NCBI GenBank assembly: GCA_945918815.1
Contig: CAMEIU010000108.1
Location: 1-7,727 of the forward strand
Reading direction: 5' to 3'
Length of the DNA: 7,727 bases
From: an uncultured Clostridia bacterium
Lineage (GTDB): Bacteria; Bacillota; Clostridia; Oscillospirales; Oscillospiraceae
Below the pieces are notes generated by a model. That model was not told the DNA's origin. It did no database searches and saw only the letters and a program-made list of their open reading frames with translations. How positions within the stretch are numbered: position 1 is the first letter of the stretch; each line of letters begins with the position of its first letter. Of the stretch, positions 5,133-7,727 are shown piece by piece. The translations under genes and the position numbers were made by a program.

Positions 5133-6551
5133 ATGGATGAAAACAATACGATGAATTTCAGCTGCGAGCCGGACGACAGCGAGGCTTCGGCAGTCCATAA
5201 TAACTCCAACTATTATTTCGATCCCAATTTTAATCCGCAGCCCCATGGCAATCCCCAGCCGGAAAAGCCTAAGAAGGCCAAGAAGCAGGGCGGTGTCACC
5301 TGGAAGATCGTCGCCCTGGTCCTGGTGGTCGCCATCATTGGCAGCGTGGGCGGCTCTGCCCTGACCTACGCCGTTTCCAACATCCGCGGCGGCGGAGATG
5401 AAGCGGTCCAGGAGACCCTGGCGGAAGTGGAGGAGGAAAAAGCGCCCTTTGAAGTTGTCAAGCATGATCTGCCCAGCCAGCTGAACAGCAACGACACCGG
5501 CAAGTCCCTGTCCGCATCCCAAGTCTATGAAATGACCGTCAACTCTGTGGTGGGCATCAACACCGAGACCACCACCAACATCTTTGGCCAGGAGGCCGTG
5601 GCCGCCAGCTCCGGTTCCGGCTTTATCCTCTCCGAGGACGGCTATGTCATCACCAACTGCCATGTGGTGGACGGCGCCGATACCATCAAAGTGGTCACCT
5701 ACAGCGGCGAGACCTATGAGGCCGAGCTGGTGGGCTCTGACAGCAACTACGATGTGGCGGTGCTGAAGATCGACGCCGAGGGCCTGCCCGCCGTCACCGT
5801 GGGCGACTCCGACACCCTGAAGGTTGGCGAGGAGGTCATCGCCATCGGCAACCCGTTGGGCGAGCTGACCTTTACCATGACCAACGGCATCGTCTCCGCC
5901 CTGAACCGGGAGGTCAACACCGACGGCAATCCGCAGAACATGATTCAGACCAACGCGGCCATCAACTCCGGCAACTCCGGCGGCCCCCTGTTCGACATGG
6001 ACGGCAACGTCATCGGCGTCACCACCGCCAAGTATTCCGGCTCCACCTCCACCGGCACCACCATCGAGGGCCTGGGCTTTGCCATTCCCATCAACGATGT
6101 GCTGAAGGTGGCCTATGACCTGGCCGAGTACGGCTATGTCCGCGGCGTGGCCTATCTGGGCGTCACGGTTCGGACCCTGGACTCTGAGACTGCCAGCTAT
6201 TACAGCCTGCCCGTCGGTCCCCGCATTGAGTCCATCAATGAAGGCAGCTGCGCCGAGAAGGCCGGAATGCAGGTGGGCGACATCGTCTTCCAGTTCAACG
6301 GTGTAGACGTGTCCGATACCACGGATCTCCTGTCCCAGCTGCGGAAGGTCAAAGCCGGTGATACGGTGACCGCGAAAGTCTACCGCGCCGGCGCGGAAAT
6401 TGACCTGACCGTCACCCTGGACGAACGGCCCAAGGAAGTCCCGGATCCCAATGAGACCATCACCCAGGAGCAGCAAACCAATCCCAGCGAAGGCTATGGC
6501 GACGGCTACGGCTACTACCAGTACCCCGATCCCTTCGGCTTCGGCAATTAA
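5133..6551 (+). CDS. htrA: HtrA/DegP-like membrane-anchored serine protease with PDZ domain
   Basis: HtrA-family proteases degrade or refold damaged proteins outside the cytoplasmic membrane. The 472-residue product has four parts. A hydrophilic Asn/Pro-rich cytoplasmic head (1-50) ends in lysines (KPKKAKK), followed by one membrane segment at about 59-81. The trypsin-like domain spans about 128-330 with a complete triad: His177 in TNCHVV, Asp207 in NYDVAV and Ser282 in GNSGGP. One PDZ domain (about 338-430) contains YLGVTV and AGMQVGDIV. The Gly/Tyr/Phe/Pro-rich tail (454-472) is low complexity. The topology is that of Firmicute HtrA (HtrA/HtrB/YyxA), with the protease outside. AAGGAG at 5118-5123, nine bases before the ATG, supports the start. 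It is a single gene with its own terminator, divergent from citrate synthase. DegP, DegQ and DegS cannot be told apart and those names should not be transferred. Cys176 beside the catalytic His is unusual. Confidence 0.95.
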   Translation: MDENNTMNFSCEPDDSEASAVHNNSNYYFDPNFNPQPHGNPQPEKPKKAKKQGGVTWKIVALVLVVAIIGSVGGSALTYAVSNIRGGGDEAVQETLAEVEEEKAPFEVVKHDLPSQLNSNDTGKSLSASQVYEMTVNSVVGINTETTTNIFGQEAVAASSGSGFILSEDGYVITNCHVVDGADTIKVVTYSGETYEAELVGSDSNYDVAVLKIDAEGLPAVTVGDSDTLKVGEEVIAIGNPLGELTFTMTNGIVSALNREVNTDGNPQNMIQTNAAINSGNSGGPLFDMDGNVIGVTTAKYSGSTSTGTTIEGLGFAIPINDVLKVAYDLAEYGYVRGVAYLGVTVRTLDSETASYYSLPVGPRIESINEGSCAEKAGMQVGDIVFQFNGVDVSDTTDLLSQLRKVKAGDTVTAKVYRAGAEIDLTVTLDERPKEVPDPNETITQEQQTNPSEGYGDGYGYYQYPDPFGFGN

Positions 6552-6560
6552 CAAAAAAAC

Positions 6561-6596
6561 AGCATCCGTATGGCCTCCACCATACGGATGCTTTCT
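6561..6596 (+). terminator. Rho-independent terminator of htrA
   Basis: A perfect 13-bp stem (AGCATCCGTATGG at 6561-6573 with CCATACGGATGCT at 6580-6592) surrounds a 6-base loop. It begins ten bases after the htrA stop codon. A run of A precedes it and TTCT follows, a modest T tail. Confidence 0.88.
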
Positions 6597-6613
6597 CAAA
6601 AAAGAGAACGATC

Positions 6614-6891
6614 AATTGGGATTTGCCGCACTGGCGCGGCAACGCCAAAGGCTTCCCCTTGAGGGGAAGCTGTCGCCCTCAAGGGCGACTGATGAGGTGT
6701 GCAGGAGAATGTGTCGTTTTGCAGGAGCTACCGGCGAATCCGCAACCCTTTTCCACCTCATATGTCACGGCTTCGCCGTGCCACCTGAAGGTGAATTGCC
6801 CCGAAGAGGCAAGAGAGGCGGCCCTGGGGCGTCCCCTCAAGGGGAAGGGGGGCACTCCCGCGCCAGTGCAACACATCGTCAAACCCCAATT
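6614..6891. mobile_element. About 278-bp structured MITE-like element
   Basis: Terminal inverted repeats AATTGGGATTTG (6614-6625) and CAAACCCCAATT (6880-6891) differ at one position. The arms stay complementary further in: GCACTGGCGCGG (6628-6639) with CCGCGCCAGTGC (6858-6869), and ATGAGGTG (6692-6699) with CACCTCAT (6754-6761). Side hairpins lie within each arm: 6651-6659/6662-6670, 6672-6679/6682-6689, 6766-6771/6775-6780, 6782-6786/6789-6793 and 6832-6836/6841-6845. The CCCCTTGAGGGG hairpin followed by GTCGCC...GGCGAC is, as I recall, a repeat common in Oscillospiraceae genomes. Three overlapping open frames cross the element but look like chance translations. It fills the convergent gap between the htrA and asnS terminators. 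No transposase is encoded, so a non-autonomous element or structured repeat RNA is inferred. Confidence 0.65.
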
Positions 6892-6901
6892 TGTCTCCCT
6901 C

Positions 6902-6941
6902 AAAAAAGAACCCGCCTGAACCTTTGGCGTTCGGGCGGGTT
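6902..6941 (-). terminator. Rho-independent terminator of asnS
   Basis: On the minus strand a 13-position stem (6929-6941 with 6909-6921, one mismatch) closes a 7-base loop. It is followed by C and then six T (6902-6907). It begins ten bases after the asnS stop codon. Confidence 0.9.
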
Positions 6942-6951
6942 GTGATTCCAT

Positions 6952-7727
<776 letters not shown>

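Noticed and set aside
5112..6599. Long (495-codon) minus-strand open frame opposite htrA
   Set aside because: It is an antisense shadow of the GC-biased htrA codons. It also runs through the htrA terminator and has no family signature, whereas the plus frame has a full catalytic triad.
6614..6891. CRISPR array or tRNA-like cloverleaf
   Set aside because: The hairpins are not regularly spaced direct repeats, and no tRNA T-loop (GTTCGAATC-like) or acceptor-CCA arrangement is present.
6451..6951. Several overlapping open frames over the region after htrA, on both strands
   Set aside because: They cross the htrA 3' end, its terminator and the 278-bp palindromic element. Their composition reflects hairpin sequence, not protein, and none has a ribosome binding site.

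Overview
The window reads as ordinary chromosome of a fairly GC-rich, low-GC-phylum Firmicute. The likely group is class Clostridia, family Oscillospiraceae or a close relative. This is inferred from strong AGGAGG-type ribosome binding sites, sigma-A-like promoters, a Firmicute-style membrane-anchored HtrA protease, a clostridial-type citrate synthase, and GTAGGGGCG-type and CCCCTTGAGGGG-type intergenic palindromes that I associate with gut Oscillospiraceae. No genus can be assigned from the sequence alone.

Layout, left to right. Bases 2-691 (+) are the C-terminal part of a sugar-type ABC transporter substrate-binding protein, followed by a strong intrinsic terminator. Bases 755-1148 are a gene-free stretch with REP-like palindromes and a nested hairpin. 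recG (1149-3197, -) is a complete DNA-repair helicase with its own promoter. A citrate synthase gene (3326-4684, -) lies upstream of recG on the same strand, separated by a GTAGG-type hairpin. Bases 4685-5132 are an AT-rich divergent control region. It holds the citrate synthase promoter, a CodY-box-like palindrome and an 88-bp inverted-repeat element with a perfect 13-bp hairpin. htrA (5133-6551, +) is a complete membrane-anchored trypsin-like/PDZ protease with a strong terminator. Bases 6614-6891 are a second, larger, highly structured element whose ends match those of the 88-bp element. asnS (6952-7727, -) is the C-terminal part of asparaginyl-tRNA synthetase with its terminator.

The genes do not form one pathway. 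They are housekeeping functions (repair, central carbon entry, envelope protein quality control, translation, nutrient uptake), each apparently its own transcription unit. I see no phage, CRISPR, toxin-antitoxin, defence or biosynthetic system. The unusual content is in the non-coding DNA: two related MITE-like elements bracketing htrA, a REP-like palindrome family with a compensated stem change, and a candidate CodY operator in front of citrate synthase.
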